Positions 37,228-44,951 of a stretch of 64,000 nt of DNA are shown here, piece by piece. The position numbers and the translations under genes are program-made. The notes beneath the pieces were generated by a model. It was not told the DNA's origin, ran no database searches, and saw only the letters and a program-made list of their open reading frames with translations. Every line of letters begins with the position of its first letter. The stretch's first letter is position 1. This stretch comes from an uncultured Clostridia bacterium (GTDB lineage: Bacteria > Bacillota > Clostridia > TANB77 > CAG-508), in contig CAKOTZ010000008.1 of assembly GCA_934120395.1 (NCBI GenBank), forward strand, positions 24,662 to 88,661, given 5' to 3'.

Positions 37228-37328
37228 GTATTAAAAATATGAATAATACACGTCTACATAAAATATGAAAATGAGAACATAATAGAATTATAATTTTATG
37301 TAGAAATACAAAGGAAAGAGGTATAAAA

Positions 37329-38543
37329 ATGAACTTGAGAAGTAACAAAGCAATTACGTTAGTAGCATTAATAATAACAATAATTATACTTTTAATACTT
37401 GCAGGAGTAAGTTTATCAATGGTGCTAGGAGAAAATGGCTTGATTAACAAGGCACAGGCTGGTGTAAATAAATATCAAGAAAGTGCTATAAAAGAAGAAG
37501 CAGAAATAGCTATAGTAGAAGTAAAAATAAAAATGGTAAATGAACAAGAAACGCGAACAATGGCTGAATATGTTAAATCATTTGAAGGCGGAGTAGACAC
37601 AGGAAATGGAGTAGTCTATGAAGAAAACGATAGTTATTTTTTTATGGATAATGAGAATAATGTAGTTGAATTGAAAAATATAAATGGTAATTTAGAAGTA
37701 GAAAAGGTAATAGGAAAAAGAGAAAATATAGTAAGAAAAGCATTAACATACGATTTAAATGGAGGAACAGGAACATTACCAGAAAGTAGATTAAGAGTAA
37801 GCGGAACAAACGTAAATATATATTTTGACAAACAAATTAAAAGAGATGGATATAGGTTTATAGGCTATTCAGATACAATAGACGGAGAGGCTAAATATAC
37901 TGCTGATGGAGAAAAAACATTTATAATGCCTACAAATGATGTAACATTATATGCAGTATGGAAAGCAGAAGAAAGAATAAAATTTGATAGTAATTACAAA
38001 GGAAATTATACGGTTACATCTGGCACAGTTGGAATAAATGATGCAAATGGAATATATCCTACATCATATCCAGGTGGTAGTAGTTGGAGAAGTGCAGTAG
38101 TAAAAATTGAAAATAAGCCGATAGATGTGGGTTCAAAATTTGAAATTGTAGCAAATGCTTTTTTTAATAATAATACAGCTTCAAGATTAGGCATTTTAAC
38201 AATTGAGTTATTAAATGGAGAAACAGCAGTCGCTGTTATTGAAATTTCAGACTCATGGTCAGCTAATTTGGTAATGAATCTTGAATATGGATATTTAGGT
38301 AAGACTTTGGTAAATTACAGGGGCGATAATAAATATGCTTATGGGTCTTCAATGGATGGAAATTTAAAAATAGTAGGAGATGGAACAAAGGTTAGTGCAT
38401 ACATTAGAAACACACTTATAAATTCAATAAACTGTTCAGATGGATTTTCCTTTGATAGTATAGTAGTTAAATTTAGTTGCTATCAAACATATCCAGCAAT
38501 AGGCATGGGAGTAAGGGATATATATGTTCACGAATTAGAATAA
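37329..38543 (+). CDS. pilin-like surface protein with InlB-type B repeat
   Basis: 404 residues. Family helix RSNKAITLVALIITIIILLI (residues 4-23 onward), a helical segment of about 80 residues, one InlB-type B repeat/Flg_new module (LTYDLNGGTGTLPE ... DVTLYAVWKAEE, about 138-216) and a C-terminal beta-sandwich of about 190 residues that I do not recognise. It has no lectin-type ending. It shows the same N-terminal helix joined to a different display domain. No CGG. Confidence 0.75.
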   Translation: MNLRSNKAITLVALIITIIILLILAGVSLSMVLGENGLINKAQAGVNKYQESAIKEEAEIAIVEVKIKMVNEQETRTMAEYVKSFEGGVDTGNGVVYEENDSYFFMDNENNVVELKNINGNLEVEKVIGKRENIVRKALTYDLNGGTGTLPESRLRVSGTNVNIYFDKQIKRDGYRFIGYSDTIDGEAKYTADGEKTFIMPTNDVTLYAVWKAEERIKFDSNYKGNYTVTSGTVGINDANGIYPTSYPGGSSWRSAVVKIENKPIDVGSKFEIVANAFFNNNTASRLGILTIELLNGETAVAVIEISDSWSANLVMNLEYGYLGKTLVNYRGDNKYAYGSSMDGNLKIVGDGTKVSAYIRNTLINSINCSDGFSFDSIVVKFSCYQTYPAIGMGVRDIYVHELE

Positions 38544-38668
38544 ATATTTGATCAAGAGTTTAAAAAACAATGCATTTTGTGGATTTATTTGATATAAAAT
38601 GAAAAGCGTGGTATAATAATAATGAAAAGGAATGACGAAAATGTCAAAAAAATTCAATGGAGGCATTT

Positions 38669-39910
38669 ATGAAAGAAATAAAGAGATATATATATTTAGA
38701 AAAATTAATAGATAGAAAAGAAAATGGGCTTATTAAAATTGTAACAGGAATAAGAAGATGTGGCAAATCATATTTGTTAGACCCTATGTATAAAAATTAT
38801 TTACTTGGTAATGGAGTAAAAGAAGACCATATAATAAAAATTGATTTAGATGAACGAAAAAACAATAAATATTTAGATCCTGATGTTCTAGATGAATATA
38901 TACGTTCTTTAATACTAGATAGAGATATGTATTATGTTATTTTAGATGAAATTCAAAAAGTAGAAGATTTCGAATCTGTATTAAATGGTTTTTTACACAT
39001 AGAAAATTTAGATATATATGTAACAGGTAGTAATTCGAAGTTCTTGTCATCAGATATAAAAACGGAATTTCGTGGTAGAGGAGACGAGGTTAGAGTATTA
39101 CCACTAACATTTGGCGAATTTTTATCAGCTTATGAAGGAAGTATTGATGAAGCATGGGATGAATATAAAACTTATGGAGGATTACCAAGAATATTATCAC
39201 AAAAAACTGATGAGCAAAAAAGTAAATATTTGCAGGATTTATTTGAAAGAACCTATTTAAGTGATATTATTGAAAGACATCAAGTTCAAAGAGTGGACGT
39301 TTTAGATACAGTGGTTAATATATTGGCATCGTCAATAGGCTCGCTAACAAATCCAAAAAAATTATCGGATACTTTTACAAGTAGTTCCATGAAAGAGGTT
39401 TCAATAAATACAATTACATCATACATAAAATATTTGGAAAATTCATTTTTAGTTGAAAAAGTTGAAAGATATGATGTTAAAGGCAAGCAGTATATATCGA
39501 CACCATCTAAATATTATTTTGCTGATATAGGCTTAAGAAATGCAAGGTTAAATTTTAGACAACAAGAGGAAGACCATATTATGGAAAATATTATATATAA
39601 TGAATTGATATATAGAGGGTATAATGTTGATGTTGGAGTTGTTGAAATTAGAGAAAATAATAAAAGAAAACAGACTGAAGTTGATTTTATATGCAATCAA
39701 GCCGACAGAAGATATTATGTACAGGTTGCATTGAGTTTGCCTACACGAGAAAAAACGTTACAAGAAGAAAGACCGTTAATGAATATTGGAGATAATTTCA
39801 AAAAGATAATTGTTGTAAAAGATAATAAAAAAAGCTGGATGACCGAAGAAGGTATTTTAATCATTGGTCTACAGGAATTTCTATTAAATAAAAATAGCTT
39901 ATTAAGCTAA
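38669..39910 (+). CDS. ATPase of the AAA-DUF4143 family
   Basis: ATG at 38669 after GGAGG. 413 residues: N-terminal P-loop domain with GIRRCGKSYLL (about 26-36), Walker B YVILDEIQKVEDF and sensor TGSNSKFLS, then a C-terminal DUF4143 nuclease-like domain (YFADIGLRNARL, EVDFICNQ). These proteins are common in accessory regions; some are toxin-antitoxin or defence associated, but function is unproven. It is inserted between two pilin-like cassettes with matching flanks. Confidence 0.8.
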   Translation: MKEIKRYIYLEKLIDRKENGLIKIVTGIRRCGKSYLLDPMYKNYLLGNGVKEDHIIKIDLDERKNNKYLDPDVLDEYIRSLILDRDMYYVILDEIQKVEDFESVLNGFLHIENLDIYVTGSNSKFLSSDIKTEFRGRGDEVRVLPLTFGEFLSAYEGSIDEAWDEYKTYGGLPRILSQKTDEQKSKYLQDLFERTYLSDIIERHQVQRVDVLDTVVNILASSIGSLTNPKKLSDTFTSSSMKEVSINTITSYIKYLENSFLVEKVERYDVKGKQYISTPSKYYFADIGLRNARLNFRQQEEDHIMENIIYNELIYRGYNVDVGVVEIRENNKRKQTEVDFICNQADRRYYVQVALSLPTREKTLQEERPLMNIGDNFKKIIVVKDNKKSWMTEEGILIIGLQEFLLNKNSLLS

Positions 39911-39911
39911 A

Positions 39912-39985
39912 AAATGATATTTGTGATAAATCGCGGAAAATAAAGCGAAGAACAAAAAACTTACCTTTGTAGGAAGGTAGGTTTT
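39912..39985 (+). repeat. isolated tail of the interspersed repeat with terminator hairpin
   Basis: ATTTGTGATAAATCGCGGAA and following AAGCGAAGAAC match the tail at 41678-41715 closely. It is followed by the hairpin AAACTTACC/GGTAGGTTT. The main repeat block is absent here. Confidence 0.7.
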
Positions 39986-39999
39986 TTTGTTTTTTATAC

Positions 40000-40028
40000 T
40001 TTACAAGTTCAAAAATATAATATAAAAT
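40000..40028 (+). promoter_or_regulatory. sigma-A promoter of pilin-like cassette 5
   Basis: TTTACA, 17, TAAAAT; second leader type, nearly identical to that before 37329. Confidence 0.75.
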
Positions 40029-40129
40029 GTATTAAAAATATGAATAACACACGTCTACATAAAATATGAAAATCAGAATATAATAGAATTATAATTTTAT
40101 ATAGAAATACAAAGGAAAGAGGTATAAAA

Positions 40130-41368
40130 ATGAACTTGAGAAGTAACAAGGCAATTACATTGGTGGCATTAATAATAACAATAATTATACTTTTAATACT
40201 TGCAGGAGTAAGTTTATCAATGGTGCTAGGAGAAAATGGCTTAATTAACAAGGCACAGTCAAGCGTAAATAAATATCAGAAAAGTAGTGAAAATGAACAA
40301 AAGCTATTAAATAGCATAGAAAATTATATGGATTTACAACTAAAGTCACCAGGCACAAAAGTAGATTTACCAGATGGATGGAATAAAGATACAGTATATG
40401 CTGTGTTGGATGATAAGAAAAATATAATACCAGTACCAAAAGATTTTTATTATGTAGGAGGAAATTTAGATAATGGAGTAATAATTTCAGATGCTCAAGA
40501 GGATGAGTATGATGGAAAAGTAGATAAAACAACATGGGAATATACAACAAGTTTAGTAGGCAATCAATTTGTATGGATACCTTGTACAGAGGAAGAATAT
40601 CACAAAACAGATTGGGGAAGCCAATATGTTTATGGTGGATATGATAAATCAGGACCAAGCCAAGAAGAAATAGATAAAGTAAAAAGATATAAGGGGTTTT
40701 ACGTAGCAAGATATGAAGCTGGGTTAGCAGATGGAATAAAAGAATATAGTGGGAATCAATTATATAATAGTTCAAGCTATAATATAGCAGGTGTACCCAA
40801 ATCAAAGGCAGGAATATTGCCATGGATATTTATAACTCAACCCAATAGTAAAAAAAGTGCAGAAAAAATGTATGAAAATAATAATTGTGTAACAAGTGGA
40901 TTAATAACAGGAACACAATGGGATGTGATGTTAAACAGATTTACTGGAACAACGAATACTAATAAAGTCATATTTACAGAAAATGATATGAAAAATTCAA
41001 GTAGATGGGGGAATTATACTGATAATAGTTTAATGTATACAGGAAGAGCTGCAACGCTATTTCAAAGTGGTGGTTATATAAGTTCATGGGGAGAAAAACA
41101 GACAGAAGTATCTACGAAAATAAATACATCGACAGAATATACAACAGGAGCGAGTAAAATAACAGAAGCTTATCATGTTTATGATATAGCTGGGAATGTA
41201 TGGGAATGGACAGAGGAAATAGGACAGGGCACAAATTATTGTACGATTCGTGGGGGGTCTTGCAATAATACTTCTATTTTTGGCTCAGCATGTTCAAGAG
41301 GAGGAAATGATCCGATTTCTACGACGAATAGTACTTTTGGATTTCGTGTAGTACTTTATATAAAATAA
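40130..41368 (+). CDS. pilin-like surface protein with FGE/C-type-lectin domain
   Basis: 412 residues; closest relative in the window is the gene at 13794. Family helix; FGE-like domain with GNQFVWIPCTEEEYHKTDWGS, FYVARYEAGLADG, TSGLITGTQWDVMLNRF, YDIAGNVWEWTEE, IRGGSC and terminal GFRVVLYIK. Between WEWT and GFRVV the two proteins share little, a pattern of scaffold conservation with loop divergence. The leader and first 40 codons are nearly identical in DNA to those of the 37329 gene. No CGG. Confidence 0.75.
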   Translation: MNLRSNKAITLVALIITIIILLILAGVSLSMVLGENGLINKAQSSVNKYQKSSENEQKLLNSIENYMDLQLKSPGTKVDLPDGWNKDTVYAVLDDKKNIIPVPKDFYYVGGNLDNGVIISDAQEDEYDGKVDKTTWEYTTSLVGNQFVWIPCTEEEYHKTDWGSQYVYGGYDKSGPSQEEIDKVKRYKGFYVARYEAGLADGIKEYSGNQLYNSSSYNIAGVPKSKAGILPWIFITQPNSKKSAEKMYENNNCVTSGLITGTQWDVMLNRFTGTTNTNKVIFTENDMKNSSRWGNYTDNSLMYTGRAATLFQSGGYISSWGEKQTEVSTKINTSTEYTTGASKITEAYHVYDIAGNVWEWTEEIGQGTNYCTIRGGSCNNTSIFGSACSRGGNDPISTTNSTFGFRVVLYIK

Positions 41369-41488
41369 CATGAGGGACTGGAAAAAATTTTGTGTAAAAT
41401 GGAAATACTGTAAATGGTATAAAATGTGTAGAAAAATGACAAACAAAAATGTAGTTTTTCCTACATATTCTTTTGCTAACTGCTATGG

Positions 41489-41653
41489 TTACCGCCTACA
41501 CAAAAATATATGAAAATTTAGCCGTTCCGTTCTCCAAGGCGCTTGAACGACAGCCTTTTCAAATTCTATTGAACACATTCTAAACCTGTGGGGTGAATGA
41601 CTGCTTCAAGGTCGAACTCACTTTTAAATTTTATATATTTTTCTTACGGCTAG
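41489..41653 (+). repeat. interspersed non-coding repeat, copy 4
   Basis: All landmarks present. In the central stem, ACC/GGT replaces ACT/AGT of copies 1 and 2, a compensatory change. The tail (41678-41715) and CTTACC/GGTAAG hairpin follow. The stretch 41369-41488 holds no gene. Confidence 0.85.
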
Positions 41654-41764
41654 GAAGAACCGAATGGAAAAAATGATATTTGTGATAAATCGCGGAAAAG
41701 AAAGCGAAGAACAAAAAGCTTACCACATAAAGGTAAGTTTTTTTATTTTTTTGTTAGTTTCTCC

Positions 41765-41793
41765 TTTACAAGTTCAAAATAATAGTATAAAAT
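41765..41793 (+). promoter_or_regulatory. sigma-A promoter of pilin-like cassette 6
   Basis: TTTACA, 17, TAAAAT; first leader type (AGGATTAC/GTAATTCT stem with a G-T pair). Confidence 0.75.
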
Positions 41794-41891
41794 ACTGTTA
41801 ACTAATTAACATAGGATTACATAATATTGCTTGAAGATGGATAAGCTAAAATTGTAATTCTGTTAGAAATACAAAGGAAAGAGGTATAAAA

Positions 41892-42720
41892 ATGAACTTG
41901 AAAAGTAACAAAGCAATTACATTAGTAGCATTGATAATAACAATAATTATACTTTTAATACTAGCAGGAGTGATCTTGTCGATGGTGCTAGGAGAAAATG
42001 GTTTAATAAACAAGGCACAGGCTGGTGTAAATAAATATCAAGAAAGCAGTAAGAATGAACAGGATTTTCTAAATAAAGTGGAAGATTATATAAAAAAAAT
42101 GCCTGTACATATAACAACTTATAACGGAGGACAAATTAAAGTTGGAGGAAGTATAATTCCAAAATTAATTTTAGAAGGTGGAGAATATAAAAATATAAAA
42201 TTTGAAAGTAGTAATTCAAATATAATTGATGTAAATATTAATACGCGGAGAAGTTAAGGGGAAAAAAGAAGGAAATGCAAAAGTAACCGTAACCATAACC
42301 AATTATAACGATACTGTAATAACTGAAACATGCAATATTATAGTAGTTGGGTATGAAGTTGGTGCTGAAGTAATTTATGTTAATAAAAAATTCAATGTAA
42401 TATCTGATAATGGTGATACATTAACTTTATTGCATAGTACAACTATAGGTAATGGAAATTATAATGAGGCTGTATCACAAGCGCAATCATTTGGAAGGAG
42501 TGTAGGAGGTACTGGTAGGTTAATGTATTATGATGAATATAATATATTATCTACTAATATACGTGCATGTAATGCAGCATATTGGTTAGGAACATGGAGG
42601 GATGGTTCAACGGTATGGTATATACCTTCGGGTGGAGGATTTGGAGAATATTTGTGGTATGGAAATAATTCAGGTACTAGACCTGTTGTTGTAATTTCAA
42701 GAGATAAATTAATATCATAG
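41892..42720 (+). CDS. pilin-like surface protein with Ig-like and lectin-type domains; needs +1 shift at CGG (42246-42248)
   Basis: Family helix, then an Ig-like domain and a C-terminal domain ending TRPVVVISRDKL. Frame 0 stops two codons after CGG at codon 119. Skipping the C gives NINTGEVKGKKEGNAKVTV, matching STGEVTGVKKGSTDVTV in the paralogue at 5781, and the frame continues to 42720, about 275 residues. The shift site lies in a different domain from the one in the 5781 gene, so the two events are independent. Confidence 0.78.
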
Positions 42721-42777
42721 ATATAGTATATAATAAATTTTAAATTTACATTAAAAATCAATAAAATACAAGATAAC

Positions 42778-42812
42778 AAGCCATAATTGTTTTAAATCAA
42801 CAAATATGGCTT
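42778..42812 (+). other. hairpin between the pilin-like gene and ctsR
   Basis: Stem AAGCCATA/TATGGCTT with a loop of 19 bases and little T run. Possible weak terminator. Confidence 0.45.
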
Positions 42813-42822
42813 AAAATATGTG

Positions 42823-42870
42823 TTGACTAAAATAAAAAACGTAATATAATAAAAGTCAAAGAAAGTTAAA
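42823..42870 (+). promoter_or_regulatory. ctsR operon promoter with CtsR operator
   Basis: TTGACT, 16-base spacer, TATAAT (42845-42850), followed at once by AGTCAAA-GAA-AGTTAAA (42854-42870). This is close to the CtsR heptad direct repeat GGTCAAA with 3-base spacing. The operon is therefore autoregulated by heat-labile CtsR. Confidence 0.8.
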
Positions 42871-42893
42871 GTCAAGAAAATGGAGGCGATGAT

Positions 42894-43343
42894 ATGCGAA
42901 TGTCAGATGTAATAGAAGAATTTATAAAAAATCTATTTCAGGACGATGATTATATAGAAATAAGAAGAAATGAACTAGCTGAGCAATTTAATTGTGTACC
43001 TTCTCAAATAAACTATGTAATATCTACAAGGTTTAGCCCTGCACAGGGATATTATGTAGAAAGTAGAAGAGGAGGAGGGGGCTCTATAAAAATAAAAAAA
43101 GTTAATATTACAAAAAGCAATTATCTAATGCATATAATTGCCAGTATAGGAGATAAAATAAGTAGTAATGAAGTAGATATTTTTATAAGTAATTTTATTT
43201 CGTATGAGATTATTAATGAAAAAGAAGCAAGACTTTTAAAGGTGGCAACAAGTGATAATGTATTAATAGTACCACCAGCAATAAGAGATAATTTAAGAGC
43301 AAACATTTTTAAAAATATGCTATTAAATTTAGTAGAAGATTAA
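42894..43343 (+). CDS. ctsR: transcriptional repressor CtsR
   Basis: 149 residues: winged helix-turn-helix (NELAEQFNCVPSQINYVISTRF) with the glycine-rich wing RRGGGGSIKI, then the C-terminal dimer domain. It represses clp genes until heat or arginine phosphorylation by McsB inactivates it. First gene of ctsR-mcsA-mcsB-clpC. Confidence 0.95.
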   Translation: MRMSDVIEEFIKNLFQDDDYIEIRRNELAEQFNCVPSQINYVISTRFSPAQGYYVESRRGGGGSIKIKKVNITKSNYLMHIIASIGDKISSNEVDIFISNFISYEIINEKEARLLKVATSDNVLIVPPAIRDNLRANIFKNMLLNLVED

Positions 43344-43357
43344 AGGAGTTGATTATT

Positions 43358-43906
43358 ATGTTGTGTGAACATTGTAAAAAAAGAGAAGCAAATGTTAGAT
43401 ATACTCAAGTTGTAAATGGAGTAAAAAAAGAAATGCTACTTTGCGATAAATGTAGCAAAGAATTGGGAATAGGCAATATGGGATTTAATATGCCAATAAA
43501 TTTTTCTAGTTTATTTGGGGATTTTTTAAATGAATATAATGATGGATTTATGCCATTATTAACTCAGACAAAACCTTTAGTATGTGATAAATGTAAAATG
43601 ACTTATGATGAATTTGTAAATCAAGGTAAATTTGGTTGTAGTAATTGTTATGAAGTCTTTGCAGACAAAATTGATCCAATTTTAAAACGTTTACATGGTA
43701 GCAATAGATATATTGGAAGAAAATTAAATAAAAAGAATGAGCAAGATGAGATTTTGAAGGAAAATAATAATGTAGACGATGCAAAGAATGAAAAAGAAGA
43801 AAAAATAAAAAAATTGAAAGCAGAAATTAAGAAAATGATTAAGGAAGAAAAATACGAAGAAGCAGCTAAAATTAGAGATGAAATCAAGAAAATGGAAGAA
43901 AAATAG
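43358..43906 (+). CDS. mcsA: McsA, activator of protein arginine kinase
   Basis: ATG at 43358 after AAAGGAGTTG. 182 residues with four CxxC motifs (CEHC, CDKC, CDKC, CSNC) for two zinc sites and a C-terminal UVR motif (EEKYEEAAKIRDEIKKME). It activates McsB and connects it to ClpC. Normal length and order. Confidence 0.93.
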   Translation: MLCEHCKKREANVRYTQVVNGVKKEMLLCDKCSKELGIGNMGFNMPINFSSLFGDFLNEYNDGFMPLLTQTKPLVCDKCKMTYDEFVNQGKFGCSNCYEVFADKIDPILKRLHGSNRYIGRKLNKKNEQDEILKENNNVDDAKNEKEEKIKKLKAEIKKMIKEEKYEEAAKIRDEIKKMEEK

Positions 43907-43917
43907 GAGGGAAAAGT

Positions 43918-44937
43918 ATGTTGAATTGGTATTTACAAAGTGGAAAAAATTCAGATGTTGTAATTAGTTCAAGAATTAGAATGGCGAGAAACCTAGAAGA
44001 TATTCCTTTTGTTAATAGGGGTAATACAAAACAATTAGAACAGGTACTAGAAAGAATAGAAAATATTACGCCTAATATTGGATATGGATTGAAATTTTTA
44101 AGACTTAAAGATATGGATGATATTACAAAACTAGGCTTAATAGAAAAACACATTATTAGCCCTGACTTTGCAGTAAACAATAATGATATTGGAGCTATTT
44201 TATTAAATGAGGAAGAGAATATTTGTATAATGCTTAATGAAGAAGACCACCTAAGAATACAGGTATTTGCATCTGGGCTAGATTTGGAACATTTACTTGA
44301 TTTGGCAATTGAAATAGATTGCGCAATCAATGGACTTACAAATTATGCATATAATGAAAAATATGGCTTTTTAACAGCATGCCCAACAAATGTTGGAACT
44401 GGGATGAGGGCATCTGTTATGGTTCATTTGCCTGCACTTACAGCAACAGGAAATATTAATAAAGTGTTGGATGTTGTAAATAGTTTCGGAATGAATATTC
44501 GTGGACTATATGGCGAAGGCAGTGATACACAAGGCAACTTATATCAGATATCAAATAAACAATCACTAGGAATATCTGAAAAAGAAATAGTTAAAAATTT
44601 AAAATTAATAACAGAAAAGATAATTGAACAAGAAAGAATGGCAAGAAAATATTTAGTAAAGAATTCAATAGAATTGGAAGATCAAATATATCGTGCTTAT
44701 GGCTTACTATACCATTGCAGAAAAATGTCTGCTGATGAATGTAAGAAATTACTTTCTTATGTAAAATTAGGAACAGATTTGGGAATATTAAAAGAGTTGA
44801 CAGATTTAAAAATAAATGAATTAGAGTTATATACAAAACCAGCTAACTTGCAAAAATATTTGGGAAAAATATTGGAACCTCAGGAAAGAGATATTGCAAG
44901 AGCTGACGTGATAAAACAAATTATTAATAAAGATTAA
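43918..44937 (+). CDS. mcsB: protein arginine kinase McsB
   Basis: 339 residues of the phosphagen-kinase fold. ISSRIRMARNL, and the nucleotide/catalytic loop CPTNVGTGMRASV with the reactive cysteine, are intact. It phosphorylates arginines and marks proteins for ClpCP. No CGG codon occurs in any gene of this operon. Confidence 0.95.
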   Translation: MLNWYLQSGKNSDVVISSRIRMARNLEDIPFVNRGNTKQLEQVLERIENITPNIGYGLKFLRLKDMDDITKLGLIEKHIISPDFAVNNNDIGAILLNEEENICIMLNEEDHLRIQVFASGLDLEHLLDLAIEIDCAINGLTNYAYNEKYGFLTACPTNVGTGMRASVMVHLPALTATGNINKVLDVVNSFGMNIRGLYGEGSDTQGNLYQISNKQSLGISEKEIVKNLKLITEKIIEQERMARKYLVKNSIELEDQIYRAYGLLYHCRKMSADECKKLLSYVKLGTDLGILKELTDLKINELELYTKPANLQKYLGKILEPQERDIARADVIKQIINKD

Positions 44938-44951
44938 AGGAGGGATTAATT

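Noticed and set aside
34502..42720. Complete diversity-generating retroelement
   Set aside because: No reverse transcriptase, accessory gene or template repeat is visible in the window; only a candidate variable region is reported.
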